64,000 nt of DNA from Combretum micranthum (lineage: Eukaryota; Streptophyta; Magnoliopsida; Myrtales; Combretaceae). Positions 1 to 12,406 of the stretch are shown piece by piece; the stretch's first letter is position 1, and each line of letters starts with the position of its first letter. Location of the stretch: contig JAMXBD010000822.1 of NCBI GenBank assembly GCA_024138025.1, forward strand, positions 310,001 through 374,000. Direction: 5' to 3'. The position numbers were made by a program, and so were the translations under genes. The notes beneath the pieces are model-generated. The model did no database searches and had not been told where the DNA came from. It saw nothing but the letters and a program-made list of their open reading frames with translations.

Positions 1-1336
1 TGAGATTTGATGATGATGGTAATATTTGGTATGGTAATCGCTATAGTGATGAAAGAAGCTCATGCATCGACTTATTCGATACATCTAGGTAGTACTATAA
101 TGTATAAAGATCTGAAAAAGCATTATTGGTGGAATAAAATAAAAAGAGATATAGCCAAATATGTGTCTAAATGCTTGACTTGTCAACAAGTGAGAAATGA
201 GTATCAGAGGCTTGATAGTGAACTAAAGCCATTACTTATTTCATAATGGAAATGGGAAAGCGTAACAATGGATTTTGTGGCTGCACTACCAAAGATTCTA
301 GCTAAGTACGTGGTAGTATGGGTAATTGTGGATAGGTTAATGAAGTCAGCACATTTTATTCCTTTAAGGGTTTGAATGTTCACTTGAAAGGATGGCACGG
401 ATTTATGTTCGTAAGGTTGCAAGGTTACATAGTGTGCTAGTGTCAATTGTGTCTGACAGAGATCCTAGATTTATCAATCACTTCTGAAAGAGCTTACATG
501 AGGCGTTAGGTACACAATTGCAATTTATTACAGCTTTTTATCCTTAGATAGATGGACAGTCAGAGAGAACTATACAGATTTTAGAGGAAATGTTGAGAGA
601 ATGTTCTTTAGATTTTGGAGGTCGATGGAATGATCATTTGTCTTTAGTAGAATTTGCATATAATAATAATTATCAAAGTGCTATACACTTGGCATCTTAC
701 AAAGCATTGTATAGAAGAAATCGTAGATCACCCTTACATTAGGATGAAGTTGGTGAAAGAACTTTACTTTGTCCTGATCTAGTACAACAAGTAGTAGATA
801 AAATTCAAATTGTAAAGCAAAGAATGAAAGTAGTATAGGATCAATGTAAAAGCTACATGGATATAGATGACGACCACTTGAGTTTGAGGTTGGTGATAAT
901 GTATTTCTTAAAGTATCCCCTATGAAAGGACCATTTAGATTTAGAGTTAAAGGAAAGTTAAATCCGAGGTATATTGGACCATTTGATATACTTGAGAAAA
1001 TTAGGTTGCTGGCTTATAGACTAACTTTACCCTCAAATCTATCATGTGTACATGATGTGTTTCATATGTCTTAATTGAGAAAATGTATATCTGATCCCGA
1101 TATTATCATTGACACAAATCAACCTAAAATATAAGCTTATTTGAAAGTGGTAAAAAAACCTATCAAGATTCTAAATCGAATGGATAAAACTTTGAGAAGA
1201 AAGATGATTCCCTTCGTCAAAGTTCAATGGAGTGGCCAGACTATAAAAAAGCTACATGGGAGATTGAGAACTCTACGAGACAAAACATCCTTAACTTTTT
1301 AAACAATGAGGTAAGTATCGAGTAAGAAATTTCTTT
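1..1336 (+). pseudogene. Ty3/gypsy chromovirus integrase and chromodomain remnant
   Basis: This is the 3' part of a retrotransposon pol gene whose integrase would insert the cDNA copy into the host genome. Seen in order: an H2C2 zinc-binding segment (7-246; HYWWNKIK and CLTCQQV motifs), the start of the integrase core with MDFVAALP (about 268-290), the second catalytic-region motif VSDRDPRF (about 447), the third region SERTIQ (about 560), and a chromodomain-like tail (FVKVQWSG, then ATWEIEN, about 1213-1270). In-frame stops occur inside the core, for example just before KSLHEALGT and in the AFYP region, and the C-terminal domain is frameshifted, so it is not functional. The element enters from outside the window, so gag, protease and RT are not seen. 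It runs directly into a polypurine tract and LTR. Family assignment is firm; the chromovirus call rests on the tail. Confidence 0.9.
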
Positions 1337-1349
1337 AAGAGGGGAAGAA
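1337..1349 (+). other. Polypurine tract of the chromovirus at the left edge
   Basis: A run of purines (AAGAGGGGAAGAA) lies immediately before a TG dinucleotide that opens the LTR. This is where plus-strand DNA synthesis is primed in LTR retrotransposons. Its position just after the decayed chromodomain is as expected. Confidence 0.8.
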
Positions 1350-4240
1350 TGAAATACTTCAAATTTCTATACTTAGTTAGTTAGATATTATTGGTTAATT
1401 AGTATAGAAATACAAATAATTTAAAACTTTTATTTGGATTTAGTATTGAATTTGTTGTAAATAGTTTAATTAGTAGAATTATATAAATATTAGCATGTGG
1501 TTAGGTATACGAGCATAATCTAATTATGCATTTCAATTTGTCCACCTATGCACTTTACTTCCAATTTCTCATATAGACTTAAATTCTTAAATCTCAAACC
1601 TTAAATCTGTAAGAATTTCATCACATCTCATCTTAAGAAATTTTATTACTTCAATAAATTCTTAGTTCAAATTGGCTAAGCTCTTCTACCAATTTTATCT
1701 TCTTATTTTTAAGTTCTAAAACCATAAAGCCCATTTCTCAATATAAAACCTAAGTCTAATTATTTAAACACAAGTCCATGAGCCCATAAACCTACACCTT
1801 ATCATGCACCTACATACATCCAATTACTTCCAAGGATTAGATGAATACTACAAGATGTTAAAGTCAAAGCTAACTTTATAGATAATTATGCAAGTTAAAT
1901 GACAAAAATACCCCTAAACATGCCATAGTTTCTAGCTCCACATGTACTAGTATACTTCATACTTCATCAAAATTTCTCTCAAAATTCACCAAATTCACAA
2001 TTCTCTCCCAATTCCCCAATTTTCAAATCAAGTTCAATTTAGGAAAAGTAGTACCTACTTTCTCTATTCATCAACTTAGTTATTTCTTCCACAAAATTAA
2101 TCTCTACTTTAATGAAGTTTTAGGTGAATTAAGATTATTTGAACTTTAAGGACTAGGTTAGGATTAAGCTTGAAGAGGATTCTACAACTTAAAGAGAAGG
2201 GTATTGAAGATTTTCTTATTCATTTTGTAAAATAGGTGAGTTTAATTAGTTTATATATTGTTGAATGTATGGTTATAAATGTTATTAGTGCTAAAAAAGT
2301 AAAGGTTTAGTAACACAGTTGATCATACAATACTTCAACATATATATGATAATCTTTTGTTGTTTGAAAAAAGTAAAGATGTGACGATGGATGTATATGT
2401 AGTCTTATTGAAGTTTTGGTATTGAGATTATATGTTGATGTTGGGATGATTTTGCTAAAAAACGAGATCATGTTAACTAGTTAGGTGATGTAAAAATTTG
2501 AAAATTTGGAAACAAAGAACATCAAAATTAATACCCTGAGTGTTATGGGTGTAATGTAGGACATTATCTTCTCGGGAGATTTATTTTTGTCAAGATCATG
2601 GGCATGATAGTACCCATGAGCCTCTTGGCATAATTTTTATGACCAAAACCACAGCTGCTATCTAAGCCACAATTCACATCACGGCCATGATTTTGAGCGT
2701 GGTCTTCTTTGTATCTCTTACAAAGTTTAAGATGCCTTGATCATGGCATTATGGAGCCAATGATGTATATCACGACCTCAATCCCGGCTATGACCAAATC
2801 CCTTGTTTCTTAAAATAAATAATAATAAATAAATAAATGTGTATAGATATACCTAAATACTAATTTAATTTCTTGCATAAGACTTTACCTCAGTTGAAAA
2901 ATTGAATGTGAATTTAACATTTAAAGTGGATTTCATTATTATAAGAATTTTTTTTTTTTTTTAACAATTGTTATGCACTTTTGAGTTGACTGTTTGGCTC
3001 CTAACAGATTTCAAGTAGCTATTCACATATACAGTAACTTGTGATTTGTGTTTTGAAACAGTCGACTTGAAAGTACATAACAACTATTCAAAGAAAACAT
3101 TTCTTATAAGAATGAAATCCATAATTAAAGTATCTATTCACGTACGCAGTAATTTGTGTGTTAGGATATGCATCTTAAATAAACTAATATTTAAAGACGA
3201 CTTAATAATTGATTGATGATTGTGTATGGTTGTTTAATCCTGTTCGAGGAGCGACAAACTTATTAGGTGATGCCAATATAGTAGTTAGACGCTTAGACCA
3301 CCCCTTATTTTTGTTAAAAATAATCATTAGTGGCTCAGTAGATAGATGATAAGGGAAACGTTATCAGAATAACATTTACTTATGCCAATACAGTAGTGAG
3401 AAGTAATATTTTTTAATTCTCGTTTAGGAGACCTTCTAAACTAAATAATATTATGGATTAAGATAAGTAAATATGTGTAATGGCTATGAATCCTAAATAA
3501 AGCTATTACTGTAGATTTTTCTATAGGAAATATAAGTATTTGGGCTACTTATATTAACTTTTAAGCAGTTGCTTCTACTTAGAATCCCTACATTCCTTCA
3601 ATGTGTTATCGGAGTGTGAGTACTCTATTGTTGACTTGCTACACCAAAATTAAAAAGATATAAATTGTTGTCTATCACATTGCATTTAGAATGCATACAT
3701 TTGATCCATCCCGTATGTGCTTGTGTTGTTGTTGTTGTAGAGCTTTGGCTCATTTCTTTCTTTTTCAAGCATTGACAACTTTGATGATCATTCTTATGAC
3801 TACATGGGGTATGGCATGGACTTGAGGAGTTTCTCAAAGAGTAGAACAATTAGGATCACTAGACATATTGTATTATGTTTTGTTTAAAACTTTAATCTTA
3901 CATTCCAAACTTTTATTTTTGTTAAGCATGAGCCCACGGTATGTATTTTGATTTGTCAATTTCACTACAATATTTTGAGAGATTAGATACTCTACATTTT
4001 CTTTTGAAGTACCCAATGGTTGGTACTAAATTGTAAATATGTACGATGATCTACTCAAGAGAGTGCTTTTAAAATATAATTGTAAAAGTTTATTTCCATT
4101 GCTAACTTAATTGTTTCCAGAATCTACCTATATGGTTTCAAAAGTTAAAATTGATTAGCAAATGATCACAATAAACAGAAGTTTAAGACAACTATACGTG
4201 GCTAGGCTAAATATGCCTTAACCCTGTTTAGGGGCATGAT
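1350..4240 (+). repeat. Long 3' LTR (about 2.9 kb) of the left-edge chromovirus
   Basis: Begins TGAAATAC right after the polypurine tract. It is non-coding with stops in all frames. Blocks along its length match, in the same order, the reverse complement of 29940-32753: the region with 'AAGTCCATGAGCCC' (about 1772), the block with GCGACAAAC and GCTTAGACC (about 3250), 'AAGTATTTGGGCTACTTATA' (about 3534), and 'GGGGTATGGCATGGACTT' (about 3805). Shared order over nearly 3 kb makes both LTRs one family. The right end is placed near GGGGCATGATAAC by resemblance to the usual gypsy LTR end and is uncertain by tens of bases. The short minus-strand frame at 3625-3849 lies inside the LTR and is not a gene. 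Confidence 0.75.
2928..3120. repeat. Inverted repeat (foldback) inside the long LTR
   Basis: The left arm 2928-2995 begins GGATTTCATT and ends GAGTTGACTGTTT. The right arm 3056-3120 is its imperfect reverse complement (AAACAGTCGACTTG ... ATGAAATCC). The arms are about 65 bases with a 60-base loop. A loop segment (CTATTCACATATACAGTAA, about 3019) recurs as a direct repeat just after the right arm (CTATTCACGTACGCAGTAA, about 3132). This could be a small foldback element inserted in the LTR. Confidence 0.7.
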
Positions 4241-4770
4241 AACTTGAGGTATGTTTGGTTGGACAACCTTGCATAGTTACACGTTTATAAATAGTTGCAC
4301 CTGTATTTATCCACCAAGTGTAGGTTGGTATAAGACAAATTAACTTGTGAATAGAAGAAAAACTGAGAAATTCACCTTATTTTACCAGCCCTTTTATATA
4401 CTTGGGGTAGTCCTTCTTCACATGACTAGCCTTCTTAAATAAATAAATTAAAAAAAGAGCAATGCCCTCACATTATTTCTATTGCACATGTGAAGTCTCG
4501 ATATCCATAGCTCATTTGCCCTTATGATCCAATTTTCCTTTTCTTGAAGTTTGTGCTATTAAGCATAGAAATATTATTGGAATTGGTATAAAGGGAAGGT
4601 GCCAAAAAAAAAAAAAAACTAAACACAAATAAACAACATGCTCACGATCAATAAATTTTCACACTTTAATTCATAGATAAATTAAATGCAAAATCATAAT
4701 TAGGTAAATAAAACAATTACTTTAATTGGGCTTTCGTAAGATATCTAGAACAACATTGATATCTAGCATT
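4241..4770. other. Unrecognised AT-rich spacer
   Basis: No coding potential, repeat ends or RNA gene were recognised between the long LTR and the hAT element. It contains a 13-base poly-A near 4605. Confidence 0.5.
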
Positions 4771-7700
4771 TAGCGTTGCTAATTTGAGACCCAACTTGTA
4801 AAGTCGGACATGACACGGCACGATTATAAAAAGGTATGGATAAGCAAAAGTTGACACGATTAACAAATGGGTTAAACACGGAAACAACACGAATTTAAAC
4901 ATGGTCGGGTTTGGGTTTAGGTTTTAAACCCGTACACGAGACGCGCTTCATAAACAGATCTGGGTTAGCAGTTCTGGGTCCAACCCGTGAATCTATTAAG
5001 TAATGATTAAAAAAGTATTGTAGAAAATAATTATCCATTCAAATATATGTTATATGCAAATAAATACATTATATTGTATATGTTATATATTATAACATAT
5101 ATGAATTACTATATAATATGCATACTTATATATGGCATATATAAATGTAGACCATATTTAGCAAAAGAAAATATATAATGATAAATTAATATATGATTTA
5201 TTTATTTGCATATGTATGATACGTATATTTACAGCATATATAGATTATATAGCATATAAAAAATATCTATAACAAATATATGTATATATACACTATATAT
5301 ATTCAAAATCTTATGTTAAAATATAAACTTATATAGGACATTTATTATATCATTATGTATATATATTAGATAATCTACATGTTATATATATATATTTAAT
5401 ATCATATAAGATATAATAAATGTCTAAAAAATATATAATTTATAGATTATAAATACATAGTCTATGTATTATATATGTTACATATATAAATCTTTTTACA
5501 TGTAATCAATATGTTATATTTATATTTATGTTATACAATTACATCATGTTACACATATATGTAATATTATATGTTTAACAAATGTCTATAACATGTATAT
5601 ATGTATATCTATGTCTGTGCCATTATGAAAGTTTATAGGAGATCTTCACAATTCATCCTTAATGTTATTATATTTTACACAAATCCAATAGTAAAAATTT
5701 ACACTTGAAAAACATATATAATTTTTCTTGTTTAACCCTAGACTGAACTCATTCTATATTGACTCTAACACAACACAGTGTCATTGTGTTTCCTTGTTAC
5801 CACTTCTGCAACCACTTTCGCTTGCAATTTCATCATCAATACACTACGATTCTAATGTCAACATCCCCAATACGATCACAGGTTTTTATAACTTCAAAAC
5901 CTTAACTTTTTTATTTGATGAATGTGAAATGGATTAAAAGTTGGTTAAGTGTGGTGATATTGGCTAAAATCCTAGTCTTGTCTTTCAAATGTGTAAAATT
6001 TATTAAAGACCTAGCTTTATGCTTAAATGAAGTGAAATTGTGTAAAATTCTAGCTTTCATCTTTTTTGAAGTAAGATTAATTAAAAAACCTTGTTTATCT
6101 ATCTCTTAGTGCAGTGAAATCTATTGACTGGTTCAAAAAGATATTGTTAATGTTGTTTATCCTTCGTGTTCTATTTTCCTTACTAGATTCATTTGTGTTG
6201 AGATTTTATCAATAATGAAATTATGTGCATGTAATATAGAGATGGCATAATAACCTATGATTTTGTTTGACATGTAGATGGAGATGGATTCACCTATAAG
6301 ATTATGATGAAATAGAAAAATTAGGAGCATATGAAGAGGAATAATGTGGTTGAAGTTTTTCCATCAACTAATAACTTTAAACGACAAAGGAGGCTCACAT
6401 CTTCATGGAGGAAATTTTTCACTCGTACTCATGAAAAAGATCAGATGGATCAATTGTCACAAAAAGCTATATGTAAGTCATTTAAAACTGCTATAAAATG
6501 TGATAGTAATTTGGGATGGGGAACTTAAAAAAGGCATGCTAATAAAGGTCCAAACGTAACGTAAAACATTGGTTAGATGCTTTTGTTAGCTAATATGAAA
6601 TGCAAACCAACAAGTTTGATCCTGAAAAATATCGTGAATTATTTGTTGCTACATGTTAAGCATAAATGCTCTTGTATTTGCAGTATAGCAAGTTTAGGCT
6701 TGTTTGAGTATTTGAATGAAAATGTTGTTCATATTTCTAGAAATACTTTGAAAGCTGATGTATTGAAGATGTATAAGAGGAAAGAAGCGAGATAAAAAAT
6801 ATTCTTTTTGGAGTGTTTAGGTAAGTTGCTTACATCAATTTGTGGACATCTGTAGCACTTGATGGATATATTCAGTGACTGCACATTTCATTGATAAAAA
6901 ATGGGTCTTACAAAAGAAGATTTTGAGTTTTGCATATATGCTAACTCCATATTCAGGTGTTGCATTAATTGAAAAAGCAATGACATTACTAGCTGATTAT
7001 GGTATCAAAAATAAATTATTCAGTGTGACTTTGGATAATGCTTTAGCAAATGATCTTTTTGCGAGTTTATTGAAGTCACAACTAATTAATGTCTGAGGTA
7101 GACTTTTGGCATCAGGTAATTATTTTCACTAAGATGTTGTGCACATATTCTTAATTTGATTGCTCAAGAAAGTCTAAAAGATATTGATGGTGCTGTGGAT
7201 AAGGTCAAAGAAAATGTAAAGTTTGCAAAGGGTTCTCAAACACAAAAAAATAAAGTTTACAGAATGTGTAAGCCTATTATGTTTGTAAAAAAATAAGGGT
7301 TTGAGATAAGATGTCCCAATTCGGTGGAATTCCACATATTTCATGCTTGAGAGTGTGGTTCATTATAAAAGTGCCTTTTGTCATTTAGAGTTAAGTGATT
7401 CCAATTATAAGTATTGTCCTTCTTTGGAAGAATGGGACAGGCTTGAGAAAATGACCAGGTTTTTGAAGCTTTTTTATGATATCACTTGTCAATTCTCTGG
7501 AACAAATATCCTATTGCCAATTTGTACTTTCTATCAATTTGTAAGGCATATCGAGCATTGACAAATAATATGGTTAGAAGTGAACTATATTTGAAAGATA
7601 TAGTAACTAGGATGTTTATGAAACTTGAAAAGTATTAGTCTGAGTTTAGCGTGATTTTGACAATTGTTGTTACATTAGATCCACAGTATAAGCTTAATTA

Positions 7701-8985
7701 TGTTGAGTGGACTTACCAGAGGATTTATGGTGCTGACTTAAGTGAGTTTTTAAAAGTCAAAAGAGCATTATTTGCTCTCTTTGATGAACATGCGCTGATA
7801 GATAATGAAAGTTCAAATAAAAATTTTGGTGGTGATAAATCAAAGATCATGAAAACTATTAATGATGAATGGGGCGATGACATCAAGGTAACTTTATTTT
7901 TTATAATTATATATATTGTTTTCACTTTTCAAGCTATTTTTATTCCATATCATGCTTATCATTTTTTATTTTGTCTAGGATTTTCAATCATTTAAAAGCG
8001 TAAAAATGCTCAAGAGTGTTACAAGATATGAACAGAGCTACATTTAGATGATGAGCAACATCAGATGGTAGATTTAGATATATTAGATTACTGGAAAAAT
8101 AATTAATTTCGATATCCTCAAGTTGCACGAATGACACGTGACATCTTAAGTATACCAATATCTATAGTTGCTTCAGAATCTGCATTTAGTATTGGAGGTC
8201 GAATTCTCAATGAACATTGTAGCTCATTGAAGCCAAAAACTACAGAAGCTCTTGTATGTACAAATGATTGGGTCTTTGGTGAAGAAGGTAATAAAATACA
8301 GTATTTTTATAAAATTGTTGATAATATTCATTTTTTTATTTATACTATTCTGTTTTCATGGTAGGTTCTTCAAGTGTCTCCCTTGAGAAATTGATAGAGA
8401 ATGTGATGAAACTAGAAATCACCACCAGTAACAAGATCCCTTTAGGCCATGGTTCAACTTAGCAAGATTTAGTGTTCATATTTGTTCTTTTGCTAGCTTT
8501 AGAAGTTCTTGTGATTTAATCTCTTGTAAGATTGACTTTGTGCTTAAATGTTTGTGGTGTAATTTTATTTTAAGATGATGTTTTTGAATTAAAATGTTTT
8601 ATGACCCATAAGCATACCAAACACAAGGTTATTTATTTTAATTTTGGTAAGACTAATCATATGTATTAGGTATCAATAGCTTGTGAGGGCCAGTTGTTTT
8701 TGCTATTATGTGGGATGTTTTATAATATCTTCTAGTTTTATTGCGAACCTATGATGGACGAAAGTAAATAACCAAACTTCTTTATATGCTTTTCAAGTAC
8801 TAGATTCAACTTTCGATAAGTGGGTTGAATGAGACACGGACACGGTATAAATGGGTTGGGTCATGGGTTCAGGTTTTCATACCTGATTAATGAATGGGTC
8901 AGATCTTGGGTTTGGGTTTTTAGGACACAAACCCGTTTAAACACGAATACGAGACACAATACGGTAACACGAATTGCTAGCCCTA
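4771..8985 (+). mobile_element. Degenerate hAT transposon, about 4.2 kb, with ends and likely target duplication
   Basis: The left end TAGCGTTGCTAATTTG and the reverse complement of the right end TAGGGCTAGCAATTCG match at 10 of 16 positions and resemble hAT termini. Flanking 8-mers CTAGCATT (4763-4770) and CTAATATT (8986-8993) match at 6 of 8, as expected of an old 8-bp hAT target duplication. Both subterminal regions carry repeated motifs such as ACACGAAT, GGGTTTGGGTTT and AAACCCGT in opposite orientations, which is typical of hAT transposase-binding regions. About 5000-5700 is extremely AT-rich filler. The interior encodes a broken transposase. Confidence 0.8.
6279..8462 (+). pseudogene. 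hAT transposase (BED finger / RNase H-like / hATC dimerisation), degenerate, two introns
   Basis: The transposase would cut out and reinsert the element at 4771-8985. Seen in order: a BED-finger-like N-terminal segment (6331-6600, with KAICKSFKTAIKC and, in another frame, KRHANK); a core segment TAHFIDKKWVLQKKILSF (about 6878) followed by FSVTLDNALAND (about 7018), matching the plant hAT core; a further core part at 7343-7995; and the hATC dimerisation domain (LDILDYWKNN then SIPISIVASESAFSIGGR, about 8076-8205). Two introns with GT..AG ends fit the reading: 7888-7978 (protein resumes DFQSF) and 8288-8364 (resumes GSSSVSLEK, ending at TAG 8460-8462). Stops and frameshifts, for example after LGWGT and in the hATC domain, show it is dead. 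The start is uncertain. Confidence 0.87.
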
Positions 8986-9781
8986 CTAATATTTGACAAA
9001 AATACCAACTATAAATAGTATCATCTAAATCAATAATAAATACTAATAAATAAATCTGCTAATGATGTGTCTTTCTTTAGGTTGACAAATGGCATACATG
9101 GAACCAAAATTATCACATATTTATTATCGCATATCTATTATCTAGCCAAATAATAACCTTCCCTTGGGCCGATTATTATCCACATTGATTTAGAAATTTA
9201 ATGCAAATCTTTATCCTGAAATCTAAAATATCTTGAAAAAAAAAATAATAGAGGTTATTTTGGCAATGTATTATTAATTTTTTTTATGACAATTAGGCAA
9301 GATTTGCCATAATAAATTGAATAAGTAAACAAATGTTTACTCTTATCTCAAATATTTAAGATTTATTTACACTTAACATAATTCAATTTATAGGAATGTT
9401 TATCCGATGATTTATAACGGGAAATATAAATATAGATGTCCTTCTATATCAATTTCATAGTATGTTATTATAAAGTGAAAACATTTCAATTATATTTAAT
9501 TGGATCTATATAAGAAAATCATATAGAAAATCACAAATAGTTGGGCTACTGAAATTATTCATATAGCTACAAGAGAAAACAAGGCAATTACTAAATTAAT
9601 CAAATTGATGCAAACGTGAAAATCTAATATCAAATATGCCTTTTGTTTTATTCCATGATAAAAAAAAAAAAAATCGACATGATTGAATCCATATCACCAA
9701 AATACATATAGTTGATATTAAGTATTATCTTCCCCCATATTATTATTATTATTATTATAGCACCTACTTGTTCAACCCACA
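8986..9781. other. AT-rich spacer, nothing recognised
   Basis: No gene or element ends seen. It contains short A runs (about 9661) and an (ATT)n microsatellite (about 9740-9759). Confidence 0.5.
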
Positions 9782-11230
9782 TGATAAGTGTCAAAAGACC
9801 CTTATTATTTATATTGTTTTGATATTATATTATGTTGATTTTATGTGAATTATTAAAGAAAATGATACTTATTTGGTTAAAATATCATATTTATGAATAA
9901 AAGAAGATATTGAGCTTAATGAAGACATTTAGATGAGTTAAATGAGATTTTAATAAAGAAATAGGTAAATGGAAGATTTACAACATACACGAGATTTCTG
10001 TACAAGTTGTGCAGAACACTAGGGTAGGAAACAAAAAGTAACCAGGAAGCATTTTTGAAGTGCACAAGGAGCTACATAAGCTGTGTATCATGCATGTGTA
10101 GAAGATGGAAAGCGATCAGGACATTTTTGAACTTGCACGAGCTCCTTAACATGCTGTGATTAGGGTTATGTAGAGTCATTTTAGGCTAAAATCATGAGTT
10201 TTTGTCCTACACAACCATCCTCCACGGTTGTGCAAGATGGTTGTGCACTTTTAGAACTTTTTCGATCCTTATCTATAAATACTCACCTTTACTCGTCATT
10301 TATGATATGTATCTTCATTCCTACGAACCCTAGAGAGAAAAATATATATCTTAGACTGGAGAAATGCAAGAGTTTATTGAAGATCACAAGACTTCATCTT
10401 TAAGGGTTATAATCATGACTCCTTACTATTTTTCGTTATTCTATCATTGTAATTCTTATTTTATGGAAAAACAGATTTCCATACCCAGATCTTGAGAAAC
10501 CCTAACCCTAATGTAGAGAATGAATTATTTTGTTAATAGAAGTTTGTGCTTTTCTTGAATCTATTCATGTGTTTTGATTGTTATTTGAATTTATATGTAT
10601 GCACTATAACATTCATTGCATAATTCTTGTTAATTTGATCGATGGATTGATTGATAAGATAGATCTTGCATGAATATAGAAGTTTGAATGTGGATTTAGA
10701 CATAGACTGCATGAATTTTCTGCATATAGATTTATTTTTTCTCAGGAATCATGAACTTGAATGCAATTTTATATGCATCTAGCGACGAAAGACATTTCCA
10801 TTAGATATATAGGGTTAGAATTCAATTTTCTCGAGAGAGAATTTGATGAAACTAGGGATTCCTACAGTTCAAGAACTTAAACAACCCATTAATGAATGTT
10901 TTATAAGGAACTGAAAATAAGGTTAGTGGTGAATCAAGATTAGGGGTATATTTTGTGATTGATATATATATTCGAAAGTGTGATATAATTTGTTTTAGGG
11001 TCAATTGATTAAATAGTTATTAATTCTTATTTCTATCACTCAAATTAGATAAGCTAAATAGTATAATTAGGGTGAGTACTAGCAATTACTAATTATAGGT
11101 CCTAGTGAAATGACTTTTGTGCCTACATTGGTATTATAATTGATAAGTATGCTTGCCTAGGATTAGTCGTATAGTAAGAATAGAATTTTAATTTTAATTT
11201 GATTGATTGTGATTAGTCAATTCAATCACC

Positions 11231-11278
<48 letters not shown>

Positions 11279-11280
11279 CA
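9782..11280 (+). repeat. Possible LTR or solo LTR, about 1.5 kb
   Basis: The stretch begins TGATAAG and ends ATTATCA, so the terminal six bases are inverted (TGATAA/TTATCA), as in LTRs. Inside are a plausible TATA box (CTATAAATACTC, about 10271) and a following AACCCTAGAGAG transcript-leader-like sequence. No coding sequence, primer-binding site or convincing target duplication was found, so this is a tentative call. The small plus-strand frame at 10194-10403 is not supported as a gene. Confidence 0.35.
11229..11276. repeat. (CA)n(TA)n compound microsatellite
   Basis: An uninterrupted run of about eight CA units followed by about fourteen TA units. Confidence 0.95.
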
Positions 11281-11741
11281 GTTTATTGTATTACTTATTA
11301 AAGAAGGCTATCCCTTATAAATGGACAACACAAATTTACGAAATTCAACATGGGGTTTGCAACCCACACACCAGGGATTAATGGTACCAAAAGCTGTCCA
11401 TGGGATTTCACAAAGGCAGAATTGCCACACGGAGTCCATATGTCATTAGAATCATCGGAAGTCCAGTCAAATCACCGGAAATCCATTGACCGGCGCACAG
11501 GATTATCGAGACAAATTCCATGAGTTAGACAAAAATTTCATTGATAGACGAAGTGAAATTCACGAGTTTGAATATACATACATATACGAATTAGATCCAG
11601 ATAAGTCTATATTGATGAATTTCAAAACATAGATTAAGTTTTTAATATTTATTTCTTGAAGCCCTAACTCTTAAAATTGAGGAAAAAAATAATATCTTAT
11701 ATAAATTGCCTTTAACCTTAAACATGAAACTTGAAAATCAC
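11281..11741. other. Unrecognised, relatively GC-rich patch
   Basis: The part at about 11310-11530 is visibly richer in G and C than its surroundings and has short open frames. No protein family could be recognised. A near-repeat (ATCATCGGAAGTCCAGT, then AAATCACCGGAAATCCATT, about 11449-11487) is present. Confidence 0.4.
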
Positions 11742-11744
11742 TAA

Positions 11745-12262
11745 CGGACCGTTTACTTCAACTTTGGAAACAAGCAAGGAATAGAAAAGTTATTCCTTGG
11801 GAATGATATTACCGGTAATAGAGTAGGAATGTTTATTTATATGTTTACTTTGTCTAAAGTTTTATTACGAGGAATACACATTCTATTGTTTACTTCAACT
11901 TATTAATTCTAGCATTAAATTGCTAATAAAGCTAAAAATACCATTATGCCCTTATTGTGGTATTAATTCTAGCATTAATTAGGCCTGTGATATTTTTATC
12001 AATATGTAATTTAATTAAGGGTAATTTGGACAGGGTATTTAATTTTTTATTGCTTCTAGAGTGGGAATAGAAAAGGAATAAAAAGTTCCACCGAATAAAA
12101 AGTTCCACCTGTTAGATGGAACTTTTTATTCCCTCTATAGAAGGAATAAAAAGTGCATGGGAATATTTATTACTGCTCATTTAATGCAAGTAAACAAGTA
12201 ATAGAGGCATTCCAGGAATAGAAATTCTATTCCTCCTCTATTACCTCCAAGTAAACGGGCCG
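11745..12262. mobile_element. PIF/Harbinger-type MITE, 518 bp
   Basis: Terminal inverted repeats CGGACCGTTTACTT (left) and CGGCCCGTTTACTT (reverse complement of right) differ at one base. They are flanked by a 3-bp TAA on both sides (11742-11744 and 12263-12265), the TTA/TAA target preference of PIF/Harbinger elements. There is no coding sequence. The interior holds several copies of GGAATA/TATTCC words and a local palindromic stretch (AAAAGTTCCA / TGGAACTTTT, about 12080-12130), so it can fold back. Confidence 0.8.
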
Positions 12263-12313
12263 TAACAGTCCGTTCTATTCATTCCTTTCTTGTTCAACAT
12301 AAAATTGATATTA

Positions 12314-12406
12314 CGGTGTTCACTTGAAATGAATGATGATTCATAATGAATTACGATTAATAATGAATTATTATTATGTAAAATGATGAATATTAATTCA
12401 TATCTT
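12314..12406. mobile_element. Left part of a second MITE, split by the retrotransposon at 12407-25527
   Basis: Begins GGTGTTCACTTGAA after a TTA and is rich in short self-complementary words such as ATTCATAATGAATTA. The matching right end lies at 25781-25790 (AAGTGAACAT), beyond the retrotransposon. Its reverse complement shares GTTCACTT with this end. The end sequence resembles the MITE at 11745-12262. Confidence 0.5.

Noticed and set aside
5000..5700. Dense ATATAT words, considered as a matrix attachment region or origin
   Set aside because: It is filler inside a degenerate hAT element; AT content alone does not support a function.
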